From: an uncultured Bacteroidales bacterium
Lineage (GTDB): Bacteria > Bacteroidota > Bacteroidia > Bacteroidales > Muribaculaceae
Assembly (NCBI GenBank): GCA_949289215.1
Contig: CASENC010000002.1
Location: 1-64,000, forward strand
Length of the DNA stretch: 64,000 bases
Reading direction: 5' to 3'
A program made the translations under genes and the position numbers. The notes under the pieces were generated by a model. It was not told the origin of the DNA, searched no databases, and saw only the letters and a list, made by a program, of their open reading frames with translations. Each line of letters starts with the position of its first letter. Position 1 is the stretch's first letter. Shown here one piece after another: positions 54,945-63,954 of the stretch.

Positions 54945-57134
54945 ATGTCACAACTAAGGTTTACAGTCGTTAAAGAAGCGTTCGGCCACAAGGCAGTAGA
55001 TGTGAATATGCCGGAGGAAAGACCTTCGCAATACTTCGGCAAATATGTATTCAACCGCCAAAAGATGTATGAATACCTGCCGAAAAAGACATTCGACGCG
55101 TTGGTTTACGCAATCGACAACAAGGAACCTCTCGACCGCAACGTGGCCGACAGCGTGGCCGAGGGCATGAAACAATGGGCCCTGGACAATGGAGCAAAGC
55201 ACTACACGCACTGGTTCCACCCCCTCACCGACGGCACCGCCGAAAAGCATGATTCATTCATCGAGCATAACGGCAAGGGCGGTGTACTTGAGGACTTCAC
55301 CGGCAAGCTGCTTGTGCAACAGGAACCCGATGCATCAAGTTTCCCCAACGGCGGGATACGCAACACATTCGAGGCCCGCGGATACTCGGCATGGGACATC
55401 TCGTCACCGGCATTCATCCTCGGCAACACACTGTGCATACCCACCATCTTCATCTCTTACACCGGCGAGGCACTCGACTACAAAATGCCGCTGCTGCGCG
55501 CACTCAACAGTGTTGACAAGGCTGCCACATCAGTGGCCCAACTCTTCGACCCGGCCGTAAAGCACGTGTATTCCTACTTGGGCTGGGAACAAGAATATTT
55601 CCTGGTCGATGAAATGCTCTACTCGGCCCGTCCCGACCTTATGCTCACCGGACGCACTCTCATGGGGCACGACAGCGCCAAGAACCAACAGCTCGACGAC
55701 CACTACTTCGGTTCGATACCTTCGCGCGTGGAAGCTTTCATGCTTGACCTCGAAATCGAATGCCACAAACTGGGTATTCCTGCAAAAACGCGCCACAACG
55801 AAGTTGCTCCCAACCAGTTTGAACTGGCTCCTATATATGAGGAAACCAACCTTGCCAACGACCATAACCTGCTGCTGATGCTGCTGATGGAAATCGTGGC
55901 TCGCCGACACAACTTCCGCGTGCTGTTGCATGAAAAGCCTTTCAAGGGAATAAACGGCTCGGGCAAACACAACAACTGGAGCCTCGGCACCGATACCGGC
56001 GTGCAACTTTTTGCCCCGGGCAAGACTTCGCTCGGCAACCTGCAATTCATTACATTCTTTGTCAACGTAATGGCCGCTGTGTATAGGCATAACGGCCTGC
56101 TCAAGGCGTCAATCTCATCGGCCACCAACGGGCACCGGCTCGGAGCCAACGAAGCTCCTCCGGCAATTATTTCGGTATTCGTGGGCAAACAATTGAGCAA
56201 AGTCCTCGACCGCCTCGAAACAAGCGACAAGGATGAAATAATCGATATGGCAGGGAAAACAGGAAAAACGCTCGGCGTTTACCAAATCCCCAACTTGCTT
56301 ATCGACAACACCGACCGCAACCGCACTTCGCCGTTTGCCTTCACAGGCAACCGCTTTGAATTTCGCGCCGTTGGCTCGTCGGCCAACTGTGCATCGGCCT
56401 TGATTGCCCTGAATGCAGCCGTAGCCGACCAGCTCAACAGGTTCCGCGCAGCCATCGACAAGCGTATTGCCGCAGGCGAGCAACTAAATCACGCAGTGCT
56501 TAGCGAAGTAAAAGCCCTCATAGCATATGCCAAGCCGATACACTTCGACGGCAACGGGTACAGTGAAGAATGGAAAGCCGAAGCTGCCCGCCGCGGACTC
56601 GACTGCGAGACATCGGTACCCATCATTTTCGACTCATACCTAAAGCCCGAGAGCATCGAGATGTTCGAGCGCACAGGCGTGTTCTCGAAAGTGGAACTCG
56701 AAGCACGCAACGAGGTTAAATGGGAAATATACACCAAGAAAATACAAATCGAGGCTCGCGTGCTTGGCGACCTTGCCATCAACCATATTCTGCCGGTTGC
56801 AACACGGTATCAGTCGGTATTGCTCGACCATGTGGCAAAAGTCAAATCGCTGTTCCCGTCTGAAAAATTCGACAAACTCGCTGCAAGCGAAATGCAGTCG
56901 ATTGAAGACATCGCCGAACACATGGCTGTAATACGGGATAAAGTGACGCAAATGGTGGATGCCCGTAAAATAGCAAACAAAATCGAGAACCTGCGCGACA
57001 AGGCCATAGCTTACCACGACACGGTAGCGCCGCTCTTCGATGAGATTCGCTACCACATCGACAAGCTCGAACTGATGATTGATGACGAAATGTGGCCTCT
57101 TCCCAAATATCGCGAACTTCTTTTCATCCGCTAA
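54945..57134 (+). CDS. glnN: Glutamine synthetase type III
   Basis: A 729-residue GSIII enzyme, making glutamine from glutamate, ammonia and ATP; this large form is typical of Bacteroidetes. An N-terminal beta-grasp part is followed by the catalytic domain with GGIRNTFEARGYSAWD, the EYFLVD metal segment, KTRHNEVAPNQFE, and GKHNNWS. The C-terminal third carries the GSIII-specific helical extension. It has its own promoter, a long leader and a terminator. Confidence 0.96.
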   Translation: MSQLRFTVVKEAFGHKAVDVNMPEERPSQYFGKYVFNRQKMYEYLPKKTFDALVYAIDNKEPLDRNVADSVAEGMKQWALDNGAKHYTHWFHPLTDGTAEKHDSFIEHNGKGGVLEDFTGKLLVQQEPDASSFPNGGIRNTFEARGYSAWDISSPAFILGNTLCIPTIFISYTGEALDYKMPLLRALNSVDKAATSVAQLFDPAVKHVYSYLGWEQEYFLVDEMLYSARPDLMLTGRTLMGHDSAKNQQLDDHYFGSIPSRVEAFMLDLEIECHKLGIPAKTRHNEVAPNQFELAPIYEETNLANDHNLLLMLLMEIVARRHNFRVLLHEKPFKGINGSGKHNNWSLGTDTGVQLFAPGKTSLGNLQFITFFVNVMAAVYRHNGLLKASISSATNGHRLGANEAPPAIISVFVGKQLSKVLDRLETSDKDEIIDMAGKTGKTLGVYQIPNLLIDNTDRNRTSPFAFTGNRFEFRAVGSSANCASALIALNAAVADQLNRFRAAIDKRIAAGEQLNHAVLSEVKALIAYAKPIHFDGNGYSEEWKAEAARRGLDCETSVPIIFDSYLKPESIEMFERTGVFSKVELEARNEVKWEIYTKKIQIEARVLGDLAINHILPVATRYQSVLLDHVAKVKSLFPSEKFDKLAASEMQSIEDIAEHMAVIRDKVTQMVDARKIANKIENLRDKAIAYHDTVAPLFDEIRYHIDKLELMIDDEMWPLPKYRELLFIR

Positions 57135-57165
57135 TCCACACATTTCCACAACACTCATAAACAAT

Positions 57166-57207
57166 ACAGGGCAGCACCCGAAAACGTGCTGCCCTGTTGC
57201 TTTATTT
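57166..57207 (+). terminator. Terminator of glutamine synthetase gene
   Basis: ACAGGGCAGCAC pairs exactly with GTGCTGCCCTGT around an 8-base loop, followed by TGCTTTATTT. It lies between convergent genes. Confidence 0.8.
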
Positions 57208-57225
57208 AACCGAGGTCGTTTCTTT

Positions 57226-58317
57226 TCAACGGACAAGGACCTTTTGGTTGTTCACTATATATATGCCGCCCGACACTTCCACATCGGCCGATGTAACAGT
57301 CGAGCCATGAAAAACCATCCTGCCGGTAATGTCGCATATGGTTACTTCGGTCGGACGGTCGCAATTTATGTGTATGCGACCATCGGTGGCTTTAATCTTC
57401 ATGCCGCTGTTATCAACCACACCGTTCACACCCGTGCTTTTCTTTTGGTAAACGCGTACCCAGTCGAATAGAGTCACGTAGGTGTGTGAAACATCGGCAT
57501 CGGCTGCCCAAGAACCATTGCCAACCGACTGGTTAAGAATAATATAAAATTCTTTATCGAAAGGCCATTGCCCCTTGGCAAGAGCATCGGCATCGTTCGA
57601 TTTCGCGTAACTTCCCACTTGCTTGCCGTCAACATACCACCGCATCGACGTTTCATCCCACTCGAAACCATAAATGTGATATTGGCTCATATCGACATTT
57701 TCATTAAACGACGACTTGGGATTATTTTTGTTGCCAAGGTTATAAGTCCAATTGGAATGTATAGTATGATAGGCAACATTTTGGGCATCGATTTGTTCCC
57801 ATATATCTATTTCGCCGCAAGTGGGCCATCCGCCACTTTGGTTGGTAGGCATCATCCAAAATGCGGGGAAATTACCTTTATACGGGTTGGTGCGAATGCG
57901 GGCTTCGATTTTACCGTACTTGAAATCAAATTTACCTTCGGTCTGTATTCCACCCGTTATCATGGGAACAGGATCGGTCGCCTGGTCGGGATTGGGAATG
58001 GCGCGAGCCACAAGGTTGCCGTCTTCTATGTAAATCACCTCCTCGCTGTCCGAAAGCCATCGGTTCCACGTTGAAGTTTGCCGCAGGCAACGAACCCACT
58101 TGCCGGCATCGGGCTGTGTACCATCGGCAGCATCAAATTCGTCGCTGAATACAAGTTCATACTCGTCATCGGCCTCGGTACCGGTCGCAACCGGCACCTC
58201 GTCGAAATTGCGGCAATTCCCCATCGCCACCTCCTCGGCCGAAACAGTAACGGCCGGCACTACAACTACACTAACTGCAAACAATGCAGCAGAAAAGGTA
58301 CATTTCATTACATCCAT
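57226..58317 (-). CDS. GH16 beta-glucanase-like glycosidase with T9SS sorting domain
   Basis: A 363-residue exported enzyme (signal peptide ending VSAE). The GH16 jelly-roll fills about 50-290, with catalytic GEIDIWEQ: E169 nucleophile, D171 and E174 acid/base. GH16 members cut beta-1,3/1,4-glucans or marine galactans; KYGKIEARIRTNPYKGNFPAFWMMP is laminarinase-like. The last 65 residues (DITGRMVFHGSTV to KVLVR) resemble a type A T9SS sorting domain. The gene starts 32 bases after the GH2 gene, in one operon. Confidence 0.9.
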   Translation of the reverse strand: MDVMKCTFSAALFAVSVVVVPAVTVSAEEVAMGNCRNFDEVPVATGTEADDEYELVFSDEFDAADGTQPDAGKWVRCLRQTSTWNRWLSDSEEVIYIEDGNLVARAIPNPDQATDPVPMITGGIQTEGKFDFKYGKIEARIRTNPYKGNFPAFWMMPTNQSGGWPTCGEIDIWEQIDAQNVAYHTIHSNWTYNLGNKNNPKSSFNENVDMSQYHIYGFEWDETSMRWYVDGKQVGSYAKSNDADALAKGQWPFDKEFYIILNQSVGNGSWAADADVSHTYVTLFDWVRVYQKKSTGVNGVVDNSGMKIKATDGRIHINCDRPTEVTICDITGRMVFHGSTVTSADVEVSGGIYIVNNQKVLVR

Positions 58318-58349
58318 AATAATATTTTTTATAAAAGGTATGATTTTAT

Positions 58350-60374
58350 TTAATCCTGCAAATAACAGCGATAAGTATCGGTGAGTCGCTTCTTTCCCGT
58401 GCCTGAAATCACAGTCACCACGTTCTCGCCCGGAGACAGTTCCACATCATGCCACGTGGCAGTACACAAGCCGTCGGCCTTGGCCTTACCCATGCTATGA
58501 CCATTTATTATAAGTTCAGCCTCCGGCTGATTGGTAAATGCCATGAACGTTTGCTTTTTCAACGTTCTGTGCGTGTTGCGCCTGTCGGCAAGGTACAGCA
58601 CAGGTTCTTCCTTGTTCCAATTGGCCTTATAGAAATAAAATGCATCTTTCTTCACTTTGCGGTCATATGTCACAAGCCCCTTGTCGTTGATGCCCGGACG
58701 GTCGCCCTCGCGCCTGTGTGCCGCGGCAAAGTCAAACATATTCCACACAAAACTGCCCCACACAAACCGACGAGCCGAAAGTTCCCGCCAATTTTCAATG
58801 TGGTATCGCGTCTGCCAATTTTCGGGATGCCACCAACTCACCGGAACCGATTTCACCACCGAATCCTGCTGATGATAAATACTGGCACCTCCGCCATATT
58901 CGCTTATGGCTATGCACAATCCCGGGTAACGGCTATGCCTGTCATCAAGCCATTTGCCAAGGTCGGCAGGCATATTGCCATACCACCCGTCATAACGGTT
59001 CCATGCCATAACATCGGTGACGAAATTCAATTCGCCATCAATATTTGATGCAGCGGTCGTGAGCCGCGTGGGATCCTCGGCATGAGCCAAATCATTAAGT
59101 TCTTTCAAATACGGAACAGGCGAATTCCCGGCTTCGTCGAGTTCGTTGAACAGCCCCCAAACACATATCGACGGGTGATTATAATGCTGCCTTATCATCT
59201 CAACCAATTGTTCCCGACCGTTCTCTTTGAATTCGGGAATATCGACAAAGCCTTGGGGTCCCACAAAAGGAATTTCGGCCCACACCACCATGCCAAGGCT
59301 GTCCATCAATTCATAGAAATATGCCGAATGCGGATAATGCGCCAAACGCACTGCATTCACCCCCATTTCCGACATCAGCGCAGCGTCTTCGTCATGATGT
59401 TCCCGCCGCAAGGCATTTGCCACCTCGGCACGGTCCTGGTGGCGGCACACACCATGCAATTGCAAATGCTTCCCGTTAAGGAAAAAACCTTTATCGGGAT
59501 CGATATCATAAAACCTAAGGCCCAAACGCTGCTCCACCACATCTAATACCTCGCCATTACGGCACAACATGATTTCGACTTTATAACGGAACGGGTCGTT
59601 ACGACCGTCCCACAAGCGCGGCTCATCGAGCGAAAACGGCAATTCATGCAACGACTCGCACCCGGCTTGCAAAATCACCGGTTTTTCTACTGCAAGCACT
59701 TCCTTCTCCCCGTCGGACAACCGCAGGCGCAGCGTGGCTTCCACACTTTCTTCACTGCCGTTAGCCAACGACACCATAGCCCTCACATCGGCATGGTCAC
59801 GGCTCACGCTGTCTTGCACCAACCGCACTCCGCACGACCCATGGTCGAGCATCGAGATACCGACCTTGCCGGTAACCACTATATGGACATCGCGATAAAT
59901 TCCGCCGTAATGATTGAAATCGCCCGACAAAGGCATCACTTCAAGCGTTTCCCCATTATTGACGCGCACAAGCAAATCATTGTTTTTCCCGTAATCCAAG
60001 TAATCGGTAACTTCCACGTTGAAAGCTCCATACCCGCCTTTGTGGCGGCCCGCATGCCGCCCGTTGACGAAAACATCGGTCACCGTATTGGCTCCTTCAA
60101 ACCTCAAAAAGACCCGCCGACCTTTCCAGTCGTCAGGCACCTTAATCGTTTTTTCATAACTGCCTATGCCGCGATGATACTCCACATCGCCCGTCAACGC
60201 ATCTTGCGCATTCCAAGTGTGAGGCAAATCCACGCGCACCTTCTCAACCATGGTTGAATAACCCGTCAAGTTAAATTGCCAGTTGTCATTCAGCAATATT
60301 TCCTTGCGCTGCGCCATTCCTTGCAAAAGCCCCAAGAAAATCAAGGAAACGGCAAAAATGAATGATTTTTTCAT
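58350..60374 (-). CDS. GH2 beta-galactosidase-like glycosidase
   Basis: A 674-residue exported enzyme with a signal peptide (MKKSFIFAV to GMAQ). The sugar-binding, immunoglobulin-like and TIM-barrel domains of GH2 follow in order. The acid/base Glu lies in CVWGLFNELDE and the nucleophile in CIAISEYGGG. Substrate may be a beta-galactoside, mannoside or glucuronide. The frame extends to 60395, but that start lies in the promoter, so ATG 60374 is used. Paired with the GH16 gene; no SusC/SusD genes are nearby. Confidence 0.92.
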   Translation of the reverse strand: MKKSFIFAVSLIFLGLLQGMAQRKEILLNDNWQFNLTGYSTMVEKVRVDLPHTWNAQDALTGDVEYHRGIGSYEKTIKVPDDWKGRRVFLRFEGANTVTDVFVNGRHAGRHKGGYGAFNVEVTDYLDYGKNNDLLVRVNNGETLEVMPLSGDFNHYGGIYRDVHIVVTGKVGISMLDHGSCGVRLVQDSVSRDHADVRAMVSLANGSEESVEATLRLRLSDGEKEVLAVEKPVILQAGCESLHELPFSLDEPRLWDGRNDPFRYKVEIMLCRNGEVLDVVEQRLGLRFYDIDPDKGFFLNGKHLQLHGVCRHQDRAEVANALRREHHDEDAALMSEMGVNAVRLAHYPHSAYFYELMDSLGMVVWAEIPFVGPQGFVDIPEFKENGREQLVEMIRQHYNHPSICVWGLFNELDEAGNSPVPYLKELNDLAHAEDPTRLTTAASNIDGELNFVTDVMAWNRYDGWYGNMPADLGKWLDDRHSRYPGLCIAISEYGGGASIYHQQDSVVKSVPVSWWHPENWQTRYHIENWRELSARRFVWGSFVWNMFDFAAAHRREGDRPGINDKGLVTYDRKVKKDAFYFYKANWNKEEPVLYLADRRNTHRTLKKQTFMAFTNQPEAELIINGHSMGKAKADGLCTATWHDVELSPGENVVTVISGTGKKRLTDTYRCYLQD

Positions 60375-60394
60375 AGTCGTAATTTTATTCTCCA

Positions 60395-60425
60395 CAAACC
60401 TACAAACAATTTTTCACATTAGCAA
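60395..60425 (-). promoter_or_regulatory. Promoter of the GH2-GH16 operon
   Basis: Read leftward, -33 TTGC (60422-60425) and -7 TAGGTTTG (60395-60402) are 19 bases apart; the ATG is at 60374. Confidence 0.55.
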
Positions 60426-60543
60426 AAAACAAACCATACCAACCGCACCAACCGCACAATAAACACACGGCACACCCCGGTATTATGGAAAAAACATTGG
60501 CCAATACTTGCAACATTTATGACGGCCTTTCTGATTTTTTGCG

Positions 60544-60552
60544 TAACTTTGC
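60544..60552 (+). promoter_or_regulatory. -7 box of DUF4494-yggS
   Basis: TAACTTTGC lies 41 bases before the ATG at 60594. Confidence 0.6.
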
Positions 60553-60593
60553 AACCGCTCATTTTGAAAATATCATCAATAAAGAAAAGTATT

Positions 60594-61058
60594 ATGGCAA
60601 ATTGGTTTGAATGTAAAATCCGATATAGCAAAATTCTTGAAACAGGGTTGCAAAAAACAGTAACCGAAAACTACCTGGTAGATGCATTGTCGTTTACCGA
60701 AGCCGAAGCCCGCATCACCGAAGAAATGTCGCCATATATCTCGGGCGAATTTACGGTGTCGGCAGTGAAACGGGAAAAAATCAGCGATGTTTTCTATGAC
60801 GCAACCGGCGACAAGTGGTACAAGGTGAAGACCAACTTCATCACCATCGACGAAAAAACGGCTGTAGAAAAGAAAACCGCATCGTTCATGCTTGTGCAGG
60901 CAAGCGAGTTCAAAGTGGCTCTCGACAATTTCATGGAAAACATGAAAGGCACACTTGCCGATTTTGAAATTGCATCGATAGTGGAAACTCCGCTAATGGA
61001 CGTTTTCCCCGCCGACTTAAGCGGCAAAAAGGCAGCTGCCGAGAAACCAATAGGATAA
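60594..61058 (+). CDS. DUF4494 protein
   Basis: A 154-residue protein starting MANWFECKIRYSKIL, with LVDALSFTEAEARITEEM and FEIASIVETPLMDVF, matching DUF4494, a small Bacteroidetes family of unknown function. No signal peptide or membrane helix. It is followed after 21 bases by the YggS-type gene and probably shares its transcript. Confidence 0.87.
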   Translation: MANWFECKIRYSKILETGLQKTVTENYLVDALSFTEAEARITEEMSPYISGEFTVSAVKREKISDVFYDATGDKWYKVKTNFITIDEKTAVEKKTASFMLVQASEFKVALDNFMENMKGTLADFEIASIVETPLMDVFPADLSGKKAAAEKPIG

Positions 61059-61079
61059 AAGGAAAGGGAAGCAAACACG

Positions 61080-61757
61080 ATGACTCTCGAACAGATAAAA
61101 GAAAATATCACACAACTGCACAACGAGCTTCCCACTGGGGTGAAGCTCGTTGCTGTTTCAAAGTTCCACCCCATCGAGGCTTTGCAAGCTGCCTACGATG
61201 CCGGGCAACGCATATTCGGTGAAAGCAGGGCCCAGGAAATAGGACCCAAACACACTTCCATGCCGCAAGATGTGGAATGGCACTTCATAGGCCACCTGCA
61301 AAGCAACAAGGTGCGGCAGATAGTGCCATACGTGTCGCTCATTCACAGCATCGACAGCGAACGGCTGTTGCGTTGCGTCGATGATGAAGCCCGACGCGCC
61401 GGCCGCATCATCGACGTACTACTGCAACTGCACGTGGCCCGGGAAGAAACCAAATATGGCTTCACTCTCGATGAGTGCCGCGCTCTTGCCGACAACGGCA
61501 TAATCGACAGCCTTGCCAACGTGCGCATACGCGGTGTGATGGGCATGGCTACCAATACCGACGACGAGGCCGAAATACATCGTGAATTTCATGCCATACG
61601 CAACACTTTCGACCAGCTTAACGCGTCACACTTCGACACCTGCCCATATTTCGACACAGTGAGCATGGGCATGAGCCACGACTACCGCATAGCCATCGAT
61701 GAAGGCACCACCATGGTGCGCATAGGCACCACCATCTTCGGCCTGCGCGAATACTGA
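61080..61757 (+). CDS. YggS/PLPBP-family PLP homeostasis protein
   Basis: A 225-residue single-domain alanine-racemase-fold protein that binds pyridoxal phosphate and buffers its level. The PLP lysine lies in KLVAVSKFHP (about 22-31); WHFIGHLQSNKVRQI and FDTVSMGMSHDYRIAI follow in order. Length is normal. Confidence 0.94.
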   Translation: MTLEQIKENITQLHNELPTGVKLVAVSKFHPIEALQAAYDAGQRIFGESRAQEIGPKHTSMPQDVEWHFIGHLQSNKVRQIVPYVSLIHSIDSERLLRCVDDEARRAGRIIDVLLQLHVAREETKYGFTLDECRALADNGIIDSLANVRIRGVMGMATNTDDEAEIHREFHAIRNTFDQLNASHFDTCPYFDTVSMGMSHDYRIAIDEGTTMVRIGTTIFGLREY

Positions 61758-61847
61758 CGTGGCAGTTTCAGCACCAGTCCAAACGTTAAAAAAGGTAATT
61801 CTTTGCATTTATTTGACAAAGAATTACGCAAATGCGCACGCAATCCC

Positions 61848-61855
61848 TATCTTTG
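61848..61855 (+). promoter_or_regulatory. -7 box of the ATPase-RloB operon
   Basis: TATCTTTG lies 33 bases before the ATG at 61889, inside the longer open frame from 61832, so that earlier start is unlikely. Confidence 0.55.
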
Positions 61856-61888
61856 TACAAAAACACTGATATAACCGGTCGGGAAAAA

Positions 61889-63205
61889 ATGATTTTAAGA
61901 ATAACAATAGAAAACCTTTTTTCTTTCAAAAATGAAACAGAAATAAGTTTCGTGGCAGGGAAAAGCGACAAGCACAATGAACAAGTATGCCGTGCCGAAA
62001 AACGTGATGACATATCGGTACTTAAAGCAGGGATAATCTATGGTGCCAATGCTTCCGGGAAAAGCAATATTATAAAAGCCGTTGCAATAATACAGAAGAT
62101 TGCCTTAGGCAGTGTTCCCAAAAAAGATATAGTACCATTCAAACTGTCCGAACAAAACAACAAGCCATCAAAAGTTGAAATCGAGTTCAAGGCCGGACCT
62201 CAATATTTTGCTTATGGAGCAGAATTCAACAACAAAGGCATTGCCGAAGAATGGTTATATGAAATAAACAGCCGAACCGATAAGGAAATATTTTCCCGAA
62301 AAACATCAATTAGCGGTAACGAATTTACATTCGGTACAATCGAAGGGAATGATGAAGACAGGCAACTGGCCAAATTCATCGGTCAAAGCACTCCTATATC
62401 CGACAGTTTCCTCTCGGAGTATATAAAGCGAAATGGCAAAGGCCTTAATTGCATTAGTATAGCATATAATTGGATGAAAGAAAACTTGAAAATAATTTTT
62501 CCCGATTCCCGTTATAGCGGCATTTCCATGCGCATAGAACAGGATAAAGAATTTGCTGTGGCAACAAAATCATTGTTGGAATATTTCAATACAGGCATCA
62601 TCGACATAAGGCGCACTAAAATTTCCAAAGAGAGCCTTGATTTACCCAAAGAGTTGGTTGACGACCTTATGGCAAATTCCGAACCGAACAAAAACTTTTT
62701 AATCTCCTCGCCGACCACCATATATTTTTTTGAAACAAACGATAACGGAACAACAACTATATACAAACAAAACGCCATACACAAAAACGACAATGGCAAT
62801 GACATACCATTCGACATGAATGAAGAATCAGACGGGTCACTTCGCTTGCTTGATTTCATACCCATGTTGATTGATTTGCGGTTGAACGAATCGGTATATT
62901 TAATCGACGAAATTGACCGCAGTATGCACCCCATGCTTTCGCAAAAGATATTGGAATATTATTTCAACAAGCTATCAAGCGACCGCGACAACCAATTGAT
63001 ATTTTCCACGCATGAATCCAACTTGCTTAATTTAGAATTAATTCGTGCTGACGAAGTGTGGTTTGTTGAAAAAGACCGGGAAGGTGTTTCGCACTTGTAT
63101 TCACTCGCCGAATTTAAACCTCGTGAAGATATCCGCAAAGGCTATTTACAAGGCCGATATGGAGCGATACCTTTTTTTGCCTCAATAAAAAATTTAAACT
63201 GGTAA
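61889..63205 (+). CDS. AAA/ABC-type ATPase of AbiL/RloA kind, probable phage defence
   Basis: A 438-residue ATPase starting MILRITIENLFSFKNETEIS, the RecF/SMC-like N-terminus of OLD and RloA families. Walker A is GANASGKS (52-59), Walker B VYLIDEIDRSMHP (about 336-348), and an H-loop FSTHES lies near 370. Together with the RloB protein encoded 4 bases downstream it forms the AbiLi-AbiLii (RloA-RloB) arrangement, known in abortive infection and near restriction systems. Lower GC content and many AT-rich codons set it apart from neighbours. Confidence 0.85.
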   Translation: MILRITIENLFSFKNETEISFVAGKSDKHNEQVCRAEKRDDISVLKAGIIYGANASGKSNIIKAVAIIQKIALGSVPKKDIVPFKLSEQNNKPSKVEIEFKAGPQYFAYGAEFNNKGIAEEWLYEINSRTDKEIFSRKTSISGNEFTFGTIEGNDEDRQLAKFIGQSTPISDSFLSEYIKRNGKGLNCISIAYNWMKENLKIIFPDSRYSGISMRIEQDKEFAVATKSLLEYFNTGIIDIRRTKISKESLDLPKELVDDLMANSEPNKNFLISSPTTIYFFETNDNGTTTIYKQNAIHKNDNGNDIPFDMNEESDGSLRLLDFIPMLIDLRLNESVYLIDEIDRSMHPMLSQKILEYYFNKLSSDRDNQLIFSTHESNLLNLELIRADEVWFVEKDREGVSHLYSLAEFKPREDIRKGYLQGRYGAIPFFASIKNLNW

Positions 63206-63209
63206 CATC

Positions 63210-63860
63210 ATGAGACAACGAAAAGACTTCAAACGGCTTGAAGGAACCAGGTCGGCACGCCTCATCGTTATCGCCGCAGAAGGAAGAAGCACCGAAAACA
63301 TATACTTCGAAGCCATGAAAGCGTCTCGATGCGCATCAGATGTGCATGTTGAAGTTCTTTACCGTGATTCAGACAATTCGAGTCCCGACAGTGTAATGAC
63401 CCAAATCCAAGAATTTATAGAAGAATACAATATTGAAGATGATGACCAACTGTGGATTGTCGTGGACAAAGACAAGTGGAAAAGCAAAATGTTGAAATTA
63501 ATAGCCCAAAATTGTGCGAAAAACAACAATTTAAATTTTTGCGTAAGCAATCCCTGTTTTGAACTGTGGCTGCTATTACATCTCGAAGATGTGGAATCAT
63601 ATTCTCCCGAGCAAATGAAAATGCTTGCCGAAAACAAAAAAACCTCAAGGCACGGGGACACTTGGCTGAAGAAACGAATGAAAGAACTTACCGGACACTA
63701 TCACGAGTCGGACTACGATGCAATGGCACTTATAGAAAATGTAACAATTGCCATCGAACGGGCCAAGACTTTAGACAAATCCCCGGCCGACCGTTGGCCG
63801 CAAACTGTGGGAACAAGGGTGTATTTATTGGCTCAAAGCATCATGGGAACAAAATATTAA
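63210..63860 (+). CDS. rloB: RloB-family protein, Toprim-like, partner of the ATPase
   Basis: A 216-residue protein. VIAAEGRSTENIYFEAM (E24) and LWIVVDKDKWK (D86, D88) fit the Glu and DxD of a Toprim-like nuclease core; CVSNPCFELWLLLH is a further RloB segment. RloB is the second part of AbiL-type systems. It follows the ATPase by 4 bases. That the pair works like other ATPase-Toprim defence systems (OLD, PARIS, Gabija) is inferred. Confidence 0.87.
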   Translation: MRQRKDFKRLEGTRSARLIVIAAEGRSTENIYFEAMKASRCASDVHVEVLYRDSDNSSPDSVMTQIQEFIEEYNIEDDDQLWIVVDKDKWKSKMLKLIAQNCAKNNNLNFCVSNPCFELWLLLHLEDVESYSPEQMKMLAENKKTSRHGDTWLKKRMKELTGHYHESDYDAMALIENVTIAIERAKTLDKSPADRWPQTVGTRVYLLAQSIMGTKY

Positions 63861-63877
63861 TTATTCTGTGCCCCGAC

Positions 63878-63911
63878 ATTTGCGTGATACAAGAAAAGTT
63901 ACTACCTTTGC
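63878..63911 (+). promoter_or_regulatory. Promoter of rpsO
   Basis: -33 TTTG (63878-63881) and -7 TACCTTTGC (63903-63911) are 21 bases apart; the ATG follows at 63955. Confidence 0.7.
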
Positions 63912-63954
63912 ACACCGAAATTATATACAATAACAACAATTAATCTATTAGGAA

